Source: Symbiodinium natans (Eukaryota; Sar; Dinophyceae; Suessiales; Symbiodiniaceae). Taken from it: a stretch of DNA of 64,000 nt. The position numbers and the translations under genes are program-made. Location: contig CAJNDS010002107.1 in NCBI GenBank assembly GCA_905221605.1, forward strand, positions 573,386 through 637,385. Direction: 5' to 3'. Position 1 is the first letter of the stretch. Each line of letters opens with the position of its first letter. Shown piece by piece: positions 20,230 through 30,752 of the stretch. Below the pieces are notes generated by a model. It made no database searches. It saw only the letters and a list, made by a program, of their open reading frames with translations, and was not told the origin of the DNA.

Positions 20230-20720
20230 CAAACCAGTGAGGCCGGGCAGGGGATGCAGGAGCCAGGCCCTCCCGGCTTGGAGCCGCAGGAGATCCAGCT
20301 GCGCGTGGAAACCAAAGCGCTCCCCGCACTGCCGGAGATGCGCGCCGTGGCCTCCGAGGCCGCCGCTCTGGCTCTGCCAGGCCTCACAGATCTCCTGCAA
20401 AGGACGGGAGAGGAAGGAGACGGTGACAGAGCGTTGGGAGACGAGCAACTCGGCATGACCGGCAGCCTTCTGCTCCCGGCTTTCCGCGCGGGTCTCTTTC
20501 GCCGCCGCTCCCATGGCACACGCAGCTTCGACGAGCAGGAAGAGCAGGAAGAGCAGCGCGAGGAGGAGGAGCAGGTTTCCTTGAAGGCCGTCCAGGCAGT
20601 GCTGGCAGAGATCCAACAGGCAAGGGGGAGCAAGGAAAGGGCGAGAGAAATGCAAGCCCCCCTCCCCTCAAAAAATAACAAAATTCCATCTTTGTCTCAC
20701 GTCCTCTTGAGAGATCTTCG
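20230..20720 (+). CDS. Candidate Glu-rich coding stretch, uncertain strand
   Basis: The plus frame is open over a long GC-rich stretch. It includes a Glu/Gln run (about 20526-20580) followed by a helical segment (VSLKAVQAVLAEIQQARGSK), which would form a coiled coil. The opposite strand is also open for 178-192 codons (Leu- and Ser-rich), so coding strand is inferred from the more natural plus-strand residue pattern. No clear exon ends or known domain. The flanking 19000-19650 and 20875-22020 hold no other supported gene. Confidence 0.28.
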
Positions 20721-22020
20721 GAGCTCATCGAAGCCTTTTGAGGCCCTGGCCCCTGCGCCAGAGCCGAGGCCCCGGCTGTCGCGCCAGTTTGCTGGCAGAT
20801 GTTTTTGTTGCTTCACCTGGCTGAGCTCTTCGCACTTGCGGAGAGAACGGAGAGAGCCTCGAGTTCCTGCGTGATGCACAAAATCACGAAGTGTGGTGAA
20901 TGGTGGTTGCCCACAAGCATCCTGAAGATATGTTTCCAGAGGGATCCGGAAGGCACGCAGTGGGCACACATAGGTATACATGGGTACGCCTTGCCAGAGG
21001 TTAATTTGCAGGCTGCATGCATCAATGTACTGAGGCTGTCGGCACAGGCCGCCGAACGCCTGGACGGCCTCCGCGTCAGCGGCGCTGCCTGGTGCGCACT
21101 GAGCTTCCGGCTCTCCATTGCCCGTGTCTCAAGAATTGAACCAAACTCAAATGCTGAGAGATTCAAGTACTTTGAAACACGCTTCTACCCTGAGATGCGC
21201 CTCTGGCTCTCCTTCCTCTGCCGCGTCGCCGGGTGGCCCAGCCATGCCCAGCCCTAGACGAGCATGGACCGGAGCAAAGCGGAGCAGTACAGTATCATAG
21301 AATAGTTGTACAGTCTTTGTGGTCACCCGGTCATGACCCCCACACCCGCCATGAGCTTTAGATCCGTACAGATTCGGCAGCTGCAACCTACAGCAGATCA
21401 CAAGGGGCTGTTTGGACTAACCCAAGAAGAAGCTGCCAATACTCGCAACAACTGTACGTACGTTTAGTCTGTGGTATCAAACCTACACTGGGTCGTGTAC
21501 ACACACACACACACTTGACACCTCACAGTCTTGGAGGGCCGCTCTGTCACTGAATCATACTCCATCAAGGAGACCAAAAGAGTCAAAATGTTCATTGAGG
21601 CTCTCAATAGGCTTATTTTATTAGATGACGTATCCAAGGCTCTGAATGTTGAACTGCATTGTTCGGAACCAAGGCACCGTACGTTGAGCTAATCACAACA
21701 AAAAGGCCAAGGTGCGAAAATAGCCATGCATCAGATTGTTGCTCTGAATGCTTGAGGAAGCAAACCAGCATATTGGGAAATTGCACAGCGAGTATCATCA
21801 AAGGATAACCAATGCACAGCTTGCCCTATTTGGGACGTCACAAGCAATATCTTGAGCAGCTACAGGATCAAGCGTCCTCGATCCTCTCCCACCTTTGGCA
21901 ATAGTTTCGTTGCATGCAGTATGCCAAAGGTGCTGCATGCCCCTGCTGAAAGGGATTTAATGACTTGAAAAGAGAAAAAGAAAAAAGAAAAAGAACTATA
22001 CCTTTTGAGACTCAGGTTTC

Positions 22021-22049
22021 CCACACACACACACACACCCGCGCGCGCG

Positions 22050-22099
<50 letters not shown>

Positions 22100-22166
22100 G
22101 CAGAGGGTACGGTTCGTTGCGGGCATTTCGTTGCATAGATTGTGATCACACACACACACACACACC
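22021..22166. repeat. (AC)n microsatellite cluster
   Basis: AC runs lie at 22022-22038, 22051-22097 and 22146-22166, with a GCGC patch. A shorter AC run lies at 21499-21515. Confidence 0.9.
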
Positions 22167-22982
22167 CGCACGCACGAGCGCGAGAGAACGCGCGCGCCAA
22201 ACAGGGAGCACGATGTGTTATGGGCATTGGGCTGTGCACTTGTGATATCACAAATAGGACGGCCAGCACAATTTGTTGCCGGCCTTGGGTTGTGCATGTC
22301 GTGATCTCATTGATCTCGCAACAAGATGATGATGCGGCCAGAGAATGTTGGAAGCACATATTGCCATACTAAAATATCCAAAGCGTCGGCGCGCACGGCG
22401 TTGAGCACATTGCAATGGTTGCAGGGACCTGAGGGGAAGAAACTAAACTCCTTGCAGCAGCCGCTGCAGCATTGAAGCTGCCGAGCTCCGAATGCCCCTC
22501 TCCAGTTCCTGCTCTCATGATTAGGTGTAGCTTAAACTCCTTAGAACTCTCAGTGATTTGGCAACAGAAGAGTGCAGTCACAGGGCTCCCACAGTCCCTA
22601 TGGACTCACGACAAAAAAGGTGCAGTTTCAACTGTTGAGAGCTCGTCCTGGGTCGACTCTTCGGCACACACCAGTCGACCCGAACAGAATGCCACAGACC
22701 ATGTCCCTGCGCTAGATGCCAGGTCCACTAATCGGGGAGAAAGGAGACCCCAGCGTGCAGCCTGGATGGGCACCTCTTCCGAGCTATAGTAAGTGCTCTC
22801 AACCTACCCAAGGCGAAATGAGGCCGGTGCAAACACGGAAAGTGTTATAAATTGCAGCTCCCCATTGGACTTGAGATTCACCCGAATTTTTAGGCGCACA
22901 ATCTGCACGGGGCAAAGGTTCTCATTTGCGTAAAGCCTGGAGATGAAACAAGGAAGAAATGCAGCAGAAGAAGAGCTAAGGC

Positions 22983-23101
22983 AGCTAAGGATGAGCACAA
23001 TTTTCCCCGTGAGGCGCGGCGGCTGGGCCACAGCTGCTTCCTGGCAGAGTTGCTCGGGGACGAAGCAGCCGCCCCTGCGGAAGCCGCGGAGGCTGGCGCC
23101 G
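22983..23101 (+). CDS. Candidate exon, Ala/Glu-rich
   Basis: The frame reads REARRLGHSCFLAELLGDEA and then an Ala/Glu run up to a donor GCCG/GTATGG (23101/23102). The upstream limit is unclear; a second frame from about 22943 (AAEEELRQLRM) also looks coding, so there may be two alternative exons or a shifted one. Protein unknown. A further phrase at 23634-23700 (QELLLAFRATLAAGAR) is protein-like but has no clear borders. Confidence 0.28.
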
Positions 23102-23693
23102 GTATGGCATGGAACAGATTGGGGGGTGCTGTTATCTTCGCACTGCATGCGCAATGTGTTTTTTTGGCAGTCTGCATGCTTCTGCCAACAGGAAGTGAAC
23201 GTGTGTGTGTGCAGACCAACGGCTCGTCCACAATTGGATACAATTAGCTCGCGCACCAGAAGTCGGCTCTGCTGTTGACCAGTGGGAAGGCACCAACCTT
23301 GGGCAACTGTCCAAGGTGTTGGAAGACCAGCTCAACCTGTTATCAGGTTCTTCCGAGTTGCTAGCAACCCGAGCACCGCTCATACCGCTCATAGAGCAAG
23401 CCCACTTGCACAACCCCAGCAATTCTGACTAGAGCGACTAAAGCAACGCAGAACGCTATACATGGGAGCAGCTCACGAGGCCTGCGGCATCAAAAGCGAG
23501 AGAAAGCGGAGATGATGAATAAGTCGCACAAATATTTCGCGGAGCTTCGGCTGTGTAAGCCCCGGCAAACCCAGAAGGAGGGAACGGCAAGGGGGAGAGC
23601 GACCTGGCAACCCATGGCAAGTGCACACGGTTGCCAGGAGCTGCTCCTGGCCTTCCGCGCCACGCTGGCCGCCGGCGCCAGGCATCGCATGGC

Positions 23694-23700
23694 GAGAGAG

Positions 23701-23739
<39 letters not shown>
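23694..23739. repeat. (GA)n microsatellite
   Basis: An almost pure GA run; it creates the Arg/Glu and Leu/Ser frames seen across it. Confidence 0.9.
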
Positions 23740-23740
<1 letters not shown>

Positions 23741-24191
23741 AACTCATCGGGAATCCTCACCTTTCCCCTTTTCCCTCGTGGGTCCCTGGGTGTTGGTCGT
23801 TTGAGTTGGGGGGTTCGGTTGTTGGGAAAAGGGGAGTTGTTTATAGTTACCCGCTCTGAAAGAGCCAGCCCGAAGCACCCGATCCACCAACTCTGTGGGG
23901 AGGGAGTCGCTTCCGTTTCCTAAACCACCAAACTGTGGGGAAGGAGTAGTTGGGGAAGGGTCACAATTAACGGGCGGGATCAGCCATCTCGATCCACACG
24001 TAACAGTGCACGTTTTTGCCCAACCCCAAGCCCAAAGAGGCAATGTCTACACATCTTCGCACCCAGGGGGAATTCTTATCTATCTGGTTGGGTTGAGTGG
24101 TTCCGTCCAAGATGTGTACACACATTTCACACCAACTGACTCAGTAACGCATGCCCCTTGGGGCGGCTCCTTTCGGGGGGCCTGTTGCGAC

Positions 24192-24331
24192 GGAAGGAAG
24201 GAAGGAAGTATGCCCCCAAGAAAGAAAGAAAGAAAGAGAGAGAGAGGGGGGGGGGGGGGGCTCCTAATCGCAGAGAAGAAGAAGAAGAAGAAGAAGAAGA
24301 AGAAGAAGAAGAAGAAGAAGAAGAGAGAGTA
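24192..24331. repeat. Compound purine microsatellite (GGAA, GAAA, GA, poly-G, GAA)
   Basis: Successive purine-only blocks end in about 18 GAA units (24276-24331) after a G12-13 run. The plus strand is purine-only for long stretches, so triplex structures are possible. Poly-Glu/Lys/Arg frames here are artefacts. Confidence 0.9.
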
Positions 24332-24491
24332 CAACAAAAAGAAATATTTGTATATATACAGCCAGAACTCCAACTGAGCTCCAGGTCCAGGCCCGAGAAT
24401 CGGTGGCGTGCCGACTCCTGCCCGGCTGTGCCTTTTCCACCTCCGTCTGTCTCTGTGTCACTGCCAGGCGGTTCTGATTTGGGAAGTGCCC

Positions 24492-24668
24492 CTACTTCTC
24501 TTTCGGCATTTCAGGTCTTGCTTCATCCGCTCCTTGTTGTTCGTCGTCGGCGCTGGTTTGTTTGGGGGACTCGGAGACCCTCGAAGGGTTCACTGCCCTC
24601 TTCAAAGCCGACTTTCTCCTTGGGCCCTCCTCGTCCTGCTCCTTGGCCTGCTTGGGTGCTGTTTCTCG
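24492..24668 (-). CDS. 3'-terminal exon of an unknown charged protein
   Basis: The minus strand is open from an acceptor GCTGACAG/C (24669/24668) to a TAG at 24492-24494, 58 codons. The product is charged and probably disordered (KQAKEQDEEGPRRKSALKRA, later SADDEQQGADEARPEMPKEK). There is no ATG at the start, as expected for a last exon. Residue make-up is unlike the low-complexity neighbours and the acceptor is good. No family is recognised; upstream exons would lie at higher coordinates and were not found. Confidence 0.45.
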   Translation of the reverse strand, partial: RETAPKQAKEQDEEGPRRKSALKRAVNPSRVSESPKQTSADDEQQGADEARPEMPKEK

Positions 24669-27617
24669 CTGTCAGCAAACTTTGGCATGATGGCAACCCT
24701 TTACGGGCCTGGGGCCGCAGGGTGGGGCAAACATCGCCACGTGAGATGGAGGCGATAGCTATGCATGTTTGAGAATGTTTGTTTCCCTTTTTTTCCTCCC
24801 CTTGTCCACCGTTAGTTTTGAGACAAATACGCCGGCTGAGGGGTTAGCAGGGATAAACCCAGGGATTGTCGGAGCAGCACGAGCAACGTAAGCAAACACC
24901 ACGGCACTTGGGTCAAGGAGCCCAACAACAGGCACTCGTGCCTCGACCAGAAAATCCTGCAAATCTGCTTCGCTTGTGAAATAGGGCATGATTTGGAGTG
25001 TGTGGTGGGGTGGGAGGGTTTGGGAGGGTTCAGCTCAATCGTTTAGTGGCTTTTCTGACAGGGCTGTGGCTGGTCAAGCTCCGACAGCACGGGACTGCGC
25101 CAAGTTGGAGGCAAGGGTGAGAGTCGGTGTGAACACATTCCTGAGGCTCCTTGATCCCCCCCGCTAACTCATGAAGTCACGCATTGCTGTGTTTCTGGTG
25201 AAGCCTTTAACTGCAGTATCTTGCGCTGCTCTGGTACGGACAGCATGCTACATGCCCCAGCCCTACAGTAGGGAGTTGGAGTGACATGTACGGTCTGGGC
25301 TAGGCGGGTGACAACACAAACATGTCCCTCCAACATCAGTTTTGCTACGGTTGTGTTGAAGGTTATGAGGGTCATAGGACGACCATGACAAAAATTAGAC
25401 TACCAGGACTAGTTTTGTTAACACTGTTCGGTAGGTCATCTAACGAGTTGTACATCTATAGGGTGCACGATCTCCAAGAGGCCTCCAGGCTCACACGTGA
25501 AAGCTGAGATGCTGTAGGCCACAGTAGCAGTAGAGTGATGTGCTAACTATCAGCCGTCTTTCCCAACTCGCCAGCTTCATAGCCAGTTCATATGTTCTTT
25601 GCAGCCAAGCGTTCGATTGGCATGATGCCGCCATCTAGTCCTTGGAAGATTCTTTGTCGGGGAGAGGTTCGACAGGGGTATGTATTACGATGACAATCTG
25701 TGACTTCTTCGAGCCGTACCTGACCTCGCATCCAGCTGGACCTTAAAGCACACTCACTTGTTGTCCAATTTCCAACATGCACGCGTTCCTGCTTGGTCAG
25801 GATAATCGATGCGCGGTTATTAATTATGTGTGAATGTCTTTTCAAAAGCTTCATGGAGCAGGTCCTACAGCGCATGCATGATTCGAAGGCCTTGAGCCAA
25901 TGACGAAGCTGTAGCAGTTTGCCTGCAAGACCAAGATAGCCAACGAATACTACTCGTAGCGGCAGCATGGCACTCCACCTGTTCGGCTCCGAGATCCGTC
26001 TGGGGGAAGCGAAGCACCGGAAAAAAAGTTTCACGCCGATTTCCAGTTGGCCCAAACTGCAAGTACTTCGACTGACGAAACTGCGGTCGCCAACTGCTCT
26101 TGTTTCAAACAAAGATAGGGTTTCCGATTACCCCTGGCCTGGAGATCCTCTAGTTCTTCCGGGCTTTTGCTTCGGCCTAGCCTCTGGTTCAGATTTGCCC
26201 ATTTACGTGCCCGGACGGCTCTGGCTCCACAGCCCCCACACAATGCCAGTTTTTCTTCAGTGCTCAATACCCGCGGTTCCGGTAGCTCGGGAAAAGGATC
26301 CCTCAGAGATCTCGCCAACTCTCTACAGCTCTACAACTATCTACAACTTCTCCCACCACTATCCTGAACAATCTGACCATCGCCTAAGCTGCCCTGAACA
26401 CGCTGAACATCCCTGAAATATGTTTGCCTCGGGTTCGTATGGTGCTCTATATTGTCAGACGATTTCATGGTGTCGTGCAGCTGCTCCTGGCATCTCCTCC
26501 TGAGCATAGTTGATTTCGAGTCGCTCCACGCCTCACTTGGGCTTCTCACCGAAGGGGAAACCCAGGCCTTGCAAATGCTAAATGCACGTGCATCCTCTCA
26601 GACACTTGCCGTGCAGCCTTTGGTAGTGCCGGGTTACATCTACGTGCCACACAGTCTGAGATTTTTCGATTTAGGGATTGGAATCTGCCACCTAGCCCTC
26701 ATGGCCCTCACACCCTGTGAAACCAACTGCGTAGCTGTGTGATCCAGGCATCTTCTTGCTGTTCTCGTGGGCTTGCGGCCTGCGTCGTACCAGTGGCGCT
26801 AGCCAAACTGCTCCACCAACTGCTATAACTGTTATCACTTGCAGCCACTGGATCCACCTTGAGCTCACCTCACTGCACTCCCGGGTCTCGGCGCATGGCT
26901 TGGTCGCCGGATGTCGCCACGCTCCAAACCCGTCCGGTGGCTATGGATGGCTATGGTTGTAGTGCTGGGAGTTGTCGCCCAAAGTCCACAACATCCGCCC
27001 ATCGAACATAAGCCAAACCATGCACGATGATCAAGTTGATCGTTCTTATCACGCCGGGTAAGCTCGAAGATATGATCATCGCGCTCGGTTCTACACAAAT
27101 GTGTATCCGATCTCGATGATCCTTGTCATGCCTACTAGCTTCAACTCCCTATGAATCCTACCGAACCTACCATGCATTGTGTCTGCGATTTGGGGGTGCT
27201 GATCGTGTTTTTGCCCTAGTCAGCATACACTTCGCAATAATGCCCTACGAAAACCGACAAATGCCGATGCATAGGCACGACACGCACACCACATCATTTA
27301 CAACCCCCAACAACAACCTACATCGTGACACGGCTGAGACACCTTCGAGGCGCAGCTCCGCAGCTCTCGGCAGGGCCTCCTGCGTGCGCTCTGGCGCCGG
27401 CCGCTGCGCGCAGGCTGCAAGATGCAAGATGCAAGATGCACGAGACAGAGCACGGTCCGGTAACACGGTACACGACGCGTTCTTTTCAAGAGGCCGCGCA
27501 GACGTGGCTGCCGAGGCCCACCGGAGCAAGCACGGCAAGGATTGCACATGTCTGCCACACATTTGCCATGGTCTACCCCAGCTTTGTTGATATGTCTTTG
27601 GTACTGCCCCAGCCCAC
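24669..27617. other. Non-coding DNA, no gene supported
   Basis: I see only chance frames. Short local repeats include TGGGAGGGTT copies near 25010-25030 and GATGCAA triplication at 27420-27440. A minus-strand phrase near 27350-27410 (PERTQEALPRAAELRLEG) might be an exon fragment but has no borders. Confidence 0.3.
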
Positions 27618-28305
27618 TAACAGACACCACAAATCAGACCACAAAAAACCACAACACTAAAGTGCCTTTTTCAAGGTAAATGGAGATCTCAATGACTTGA
27701 TTCTCTGTTTCACTTTTCAGAACTAGTAACCCAAAGCTAAAGAAGCCTCTCATGGGCTGAGTTGCTGGGCCTGGAGCCTGGGCCCTGGGGCCCCCGGCCT
27801 GCCAAGACTAGTTTCAATTTGGGGCCCTTTACCTTGATTTGGGGCCCGATCTGCTGTTCCAGTTGTGCTTTTTTTGTGGTGGGGTTTCGCAGTTTGTGGT
27901 CCGATTTGTGCTTCTGGTTTTCAAACCAGTTGTGCTTTTTTTGTGGTCTGGTTTGTGGTGGGAGTTTCGCAAATTGTGGTCCGTTTTGTGCTGCTGGTTT
28001 TCAAATCAGTTGTGTGTTTTTTTTTGTGGTCTGGTTTGTGCTTTTTGTCATATAAAAAACAATTAATAATTATAACAAAGCCGCGCCCGAGACCGATTTC
28101 TAGTTTGTGGTCCGGTTTGTGGTGGGAGTTTCCCAGTTTGTGGTCCGTTTTGTGCTTCTGGTTTTCAAACCAGTTGTTTTTTTTTTGTGGTCTGGTTTGT
28201 GGTGGGAGTTTCGCAGTTTGTGGTCCGTTTTGTGCTCCCAAAAACCTTGTTCCCAAATTGGAAAGACAAGCACAAGGCAGAGCACAAAAAAAACACAACT
28301 AGACC
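27618..28305. repeat. T/G-rich 80-bp tandem repeat with inverted part-copies at both ends
   Basis: About four copies of an 80-85 bp unit run from 27858 to 28240; each holds GTGGTCTGGTTTGTGGTGGG, TTTCGCAGTTTGTGGTCC and a 6-10 base T-run. A 60-bp AT-rich insert (28040-28105) splits the array. Reverse-complement fragments lie before it (about 27623-27656) and after it (about 28282-28300), so the whole can fold back. Confidence 0.65.
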
Positions 28306-28359
28306 GCTCGTACTTCCAGCTAACAGCTAAACCGTAGTTTTCTCGGTTTGGGTTTGGTT

Positions 28360-28472
28360 GGGGGGGGGGGTGGGGGGTGGAGGGGAGAGGGGGGGGGGGG
28401 TGGGGGGGAGGGAGAGGGGGGGGGGGGTGGAGGGGAGAGGGGGGGGGGGGGGGGGGGTGGGGTGGAGGGGTC
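28360..28472. repeat. G tract with sparse T/A
   Basis: About 110 bases of nearly pure G with TGG and AGG interruptions, the mirror in composition of the C tract at 18664. It yields Gly-rich frames only. Confidence 0.9.
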
Positions 28473-28762
28473 AGACAAACTCAAACACCTGTGTTGGAGA
28501 TGGGTAGGAGGGATCTAACAAACTCCAACCCCTCACAAGGTTGTGCTTTTTCTGGATCTTGTTTATAAGAGGGAGCGTTTGTGCTCCGATTTCCAACTGT
28601 GTTACCACTTTTTTGTTGTTGTATTGCCGTTACAATTTATTGTTACACTACATGACTGCTGTAGTTGCGATTACCAGGTACTCTGTACTCAGCACCCACT
28701 ATTTTTGAATCTTCATTTTCTAGTTCCAGTTCTACTACTCTATCTCGTCGACACATCACAAG

Positions 28763-28834
28763 GTGCTGGCGTTGAGCGCGGCGCACTCCATCCTGGCACT
28801 GCTCGCCGACGCCGCCAAGCAAGGGCCCAAGCAG
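28763..28834 (+). CDS. Candidate small exon, Ala/Leu helix
   Basis: An open 72-base stretch lies between ACAAG/GTGCTG and CAG/GCAGAT. It encodes VLALSAAHSILALLADAAKQ followed by GPKQ. It would be phase 0 with a GC donor. Composition is unlike the flanks. No family named. Confidence 0.3.
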
Positions 28835-29063
28835 GCAGATGCACATGGACACTGTTTGGGGACTCACATTGCTGACATTTGCTGACGCTGTTTCCACGTC
28901 ATGCCTCTGCCATCCCAATGTCCAGCTTGTTGGGCATCTTGCTGTCGGCGAGGTCCCTTGCCCTGTCGGTTGAGATCGCACTTGTGCAGGATATGGAGAA
29001 GGGAACCGAAGCAATGCAATGTTAAAGCTCTCAAAGATCTAGACAAGTTTGTGGCGAGGATTC

Positions 29064-29211
29064 CGACGACGCAGACACATCAACGGAAGATGTGGAAGCA
29101 GGTGGCAGGTCCGGTGTGCCCGGACCGCCAGATGTCGTGCCAAAGCTGCCCGACCTCACAAAACGTGAAATGCCCAGTGAGATGTTGCATAATGCACTCA
29201 TAATGCCTTGA
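29064..29211 (+). CDS. Candidate 3'-terminal exon, acidic then helical
   Basis: The frame reads DSDDADTSTEDVEAGGRSG, then VPGPPDVVPKLPDLTKREMP and a short helix to TGA at 29209-29211. The start is approximate. It may belong with the small exon at 28763, 230 bases upstream, but I found no clean joining sites. The protein is unknown. Confidence 0.33.
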
Positions 29212-29412
29212 GCGTTAGATGCCGAGCGTGTTGTTTGCTTGTGAGCTGTCTCGCCTGAGGTCTTAAGGAGCAAGGCCGTCGCCTGAGAATCTTGCAAGTG
29301 TGTCATGCATTCATATGCATTCGAAATGCCGCAATCCGGTGCTTCCAACAGTTGGGAAACAAGGCCAGTACGAGAAGCCTCTTGGTTTGCAGACAGCCGT
29401 GGCTAGTTCGAG

Positions 29413-29886
29413 ATGAGTCCAAAAAAGTACTTAGCCTCACAAATGATGATGAATGACAGCAGATTCAGACAAGGCAAGATTGAAAGGTTCGACCCTCAAG
29501 CCGAATTACGCAGAAGACAGGGTCGCAAAGTTTTTGGCACGCTGTACCTCGTGTTTGCCGTTGAAGAGGGCTTGGTCAACAAAAGACTCTCAGAAACGTT
29601 ACCGCGTAGTGGTCCTCATGTTTGGTTCTTTCACGGTTTGGCTGGCTCCAGCCACGCTGCGTCCACGAACACCCTGTTTGGTGGCAACGTGTATCCCGGC
29701 AAGGTTGCTGCCCGTCGTGTTGGTCTGTCATTTTTGGCTAGCGCCATGTTGTTCAGGCATTTTGGCCAGGCCAAAAAAAACCCTGAAGCAAGGAATCCTT
29801 TGTGCGATTGGACAAACAAGTGGTGTCTGGCTGCCAGACACGGCCATCGCGGTCACCGCTTTTACGGTGCACATATGGTGCCGTGA
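29413..29886 (+). CDS. Open frame of 157 codons, uncertain
   Basis: The frame starts at ATG 29413 and contains SRFRQGKIERFDPQAELRRR and a later stretch with several Gly, Trp and His. The overlapping +1 frame (29453-29956) is equally long and also protein-like at its start (KPNYAEDRVAKFLARC), which weakens both. It could be two exons in different frames. No domain is recognised. Confidence 0.22.
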   Translation: MSPKKYLASQMMMNDSRFRQGKIERFDPQAELRRRQGRKVFGTLYLVFAVEEGLVNKRLSETLPRSGPHVWFFHGLAGSSHAASTNTLFGGNVYPGKVAARRVGLSFLASAMLFRHFGQAKKNPEARNPLCDWTNKWCLAARHGHRGHRFYGAHMVP

Positions 29887-30031
29887 GTGCGAACCATTGG
29901 GGATTGGCATGCGGCATGCAACATCATGGAACCCCCATGCTTACAATGTGGTTTGATCGCTGTGACTTGCGTGAAGGACTTGCAGTCTTTGGGATTGGTG
30001 AAAACTTGACTCCATGCTCGCGAATCATTCC

Positions 30032-30035
<4 letters not shown>

Positions 30036-30078
<43 letters not shown>

Positions 30079-30082
30079 TGCA

Positions 30083-30162
<80 letters not shown>
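30036..30162. repeat. (CAG)14 - CTGCAG - (CTG)26 palindromic trinucleotide repeat
   Basis: Fourteen CAG units (30036-30077) run into CTGCAG and then about 26 CTG units. The left arm is perfectly complementary to the right, so single strands fold into a hairpin with a stem of more than 40 bp. All frames give Ala, Gln, Leu, Cys or Ser runs, so I do not read it as coding. Confidence 0.9.
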
Positions 30163-30163
<1 letters not shown>

Positions 30164-30530
30164 TTTAGTTTCTGTGCTCCCTGCCAGAAGTTGCAGGGTT
30201 TAAGGACAGAGCTGCTGAGTTTAAGTTGCGCGTGCAAGTAGCATCCACTGTCCGGGTCTTCTGGTATGACTATGAATCAATGGGGTGATGCAACATTACG
30301 CTGGACGACGATTTTAAATCGCAATCGCATTGTTGCATGTTGTGTGCATAAGGGAGGGACATTAACAAAGACGAAAAACGGTGACAACCGACCACTCGAC
30401 AGTTGTGCAAACGACGCTGTGCGTCCGAATTCGCTGATTGAAACATACCGCGCGCAAGGCCCCACATCGGCAGATGCCGTGTCATCATGCACTGTACATG
30501 CAGCAATGTGCAGCATCGGGCACTAAGCCA

Positions 30531-30752
30531 AGGTACCTGAAGTGGCGCGAAGGCGGGCGATCTTGTATATTGACTTGCGCTTCCCCGTATTTCCTCGTGC
30601 TCTACAGATCCCCCGTGCTCTGCATGCTATGCATGCTAATCTGTATAACTCCGTGGTCTTTCTTTCTTTGCATCTGCAAGGCTACCTGCAGTGGCGCTCG
30701 GGGGGAGCTTCGGGATCCAAGGGCGAAGTCGTTGAGCACAGCACCACCTGAC
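30531..30752 (+). CDS. Two exons of a YLEWREG-type gene with a GC-AG intron
   Basis: Exon 1 (30533-30552, after acceptor CCAAG/G) reads YLKWREG. Exon 2 (30681-30752) reads YLQWRSGGASGSKGEVVEHS. The 128-bp intron begins CGAAG/GCGGGC, ends TTTGCATCTGCAAG/GC and has a long pyrimidine tract. Splicing restores Gly at the joint and a phrase that matches the contiguous exon at 19846-19967. A stop follows at 30750-30752 unless another donor is used. The AG/G context on both sides of the intron is the pattern reported for dinoflagellate introns. The role of the protein is unknown. Confidence 0.45.

Noticed and set aside
19714-20874. Single 386-codon plus-strand frame read as one gene
   Set aside because: It crosses a good donor (19773/19774) and acceptor (19845/19846) and reads the YLEWREG exon in the wrong frame. 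Only parts of it look like protein.
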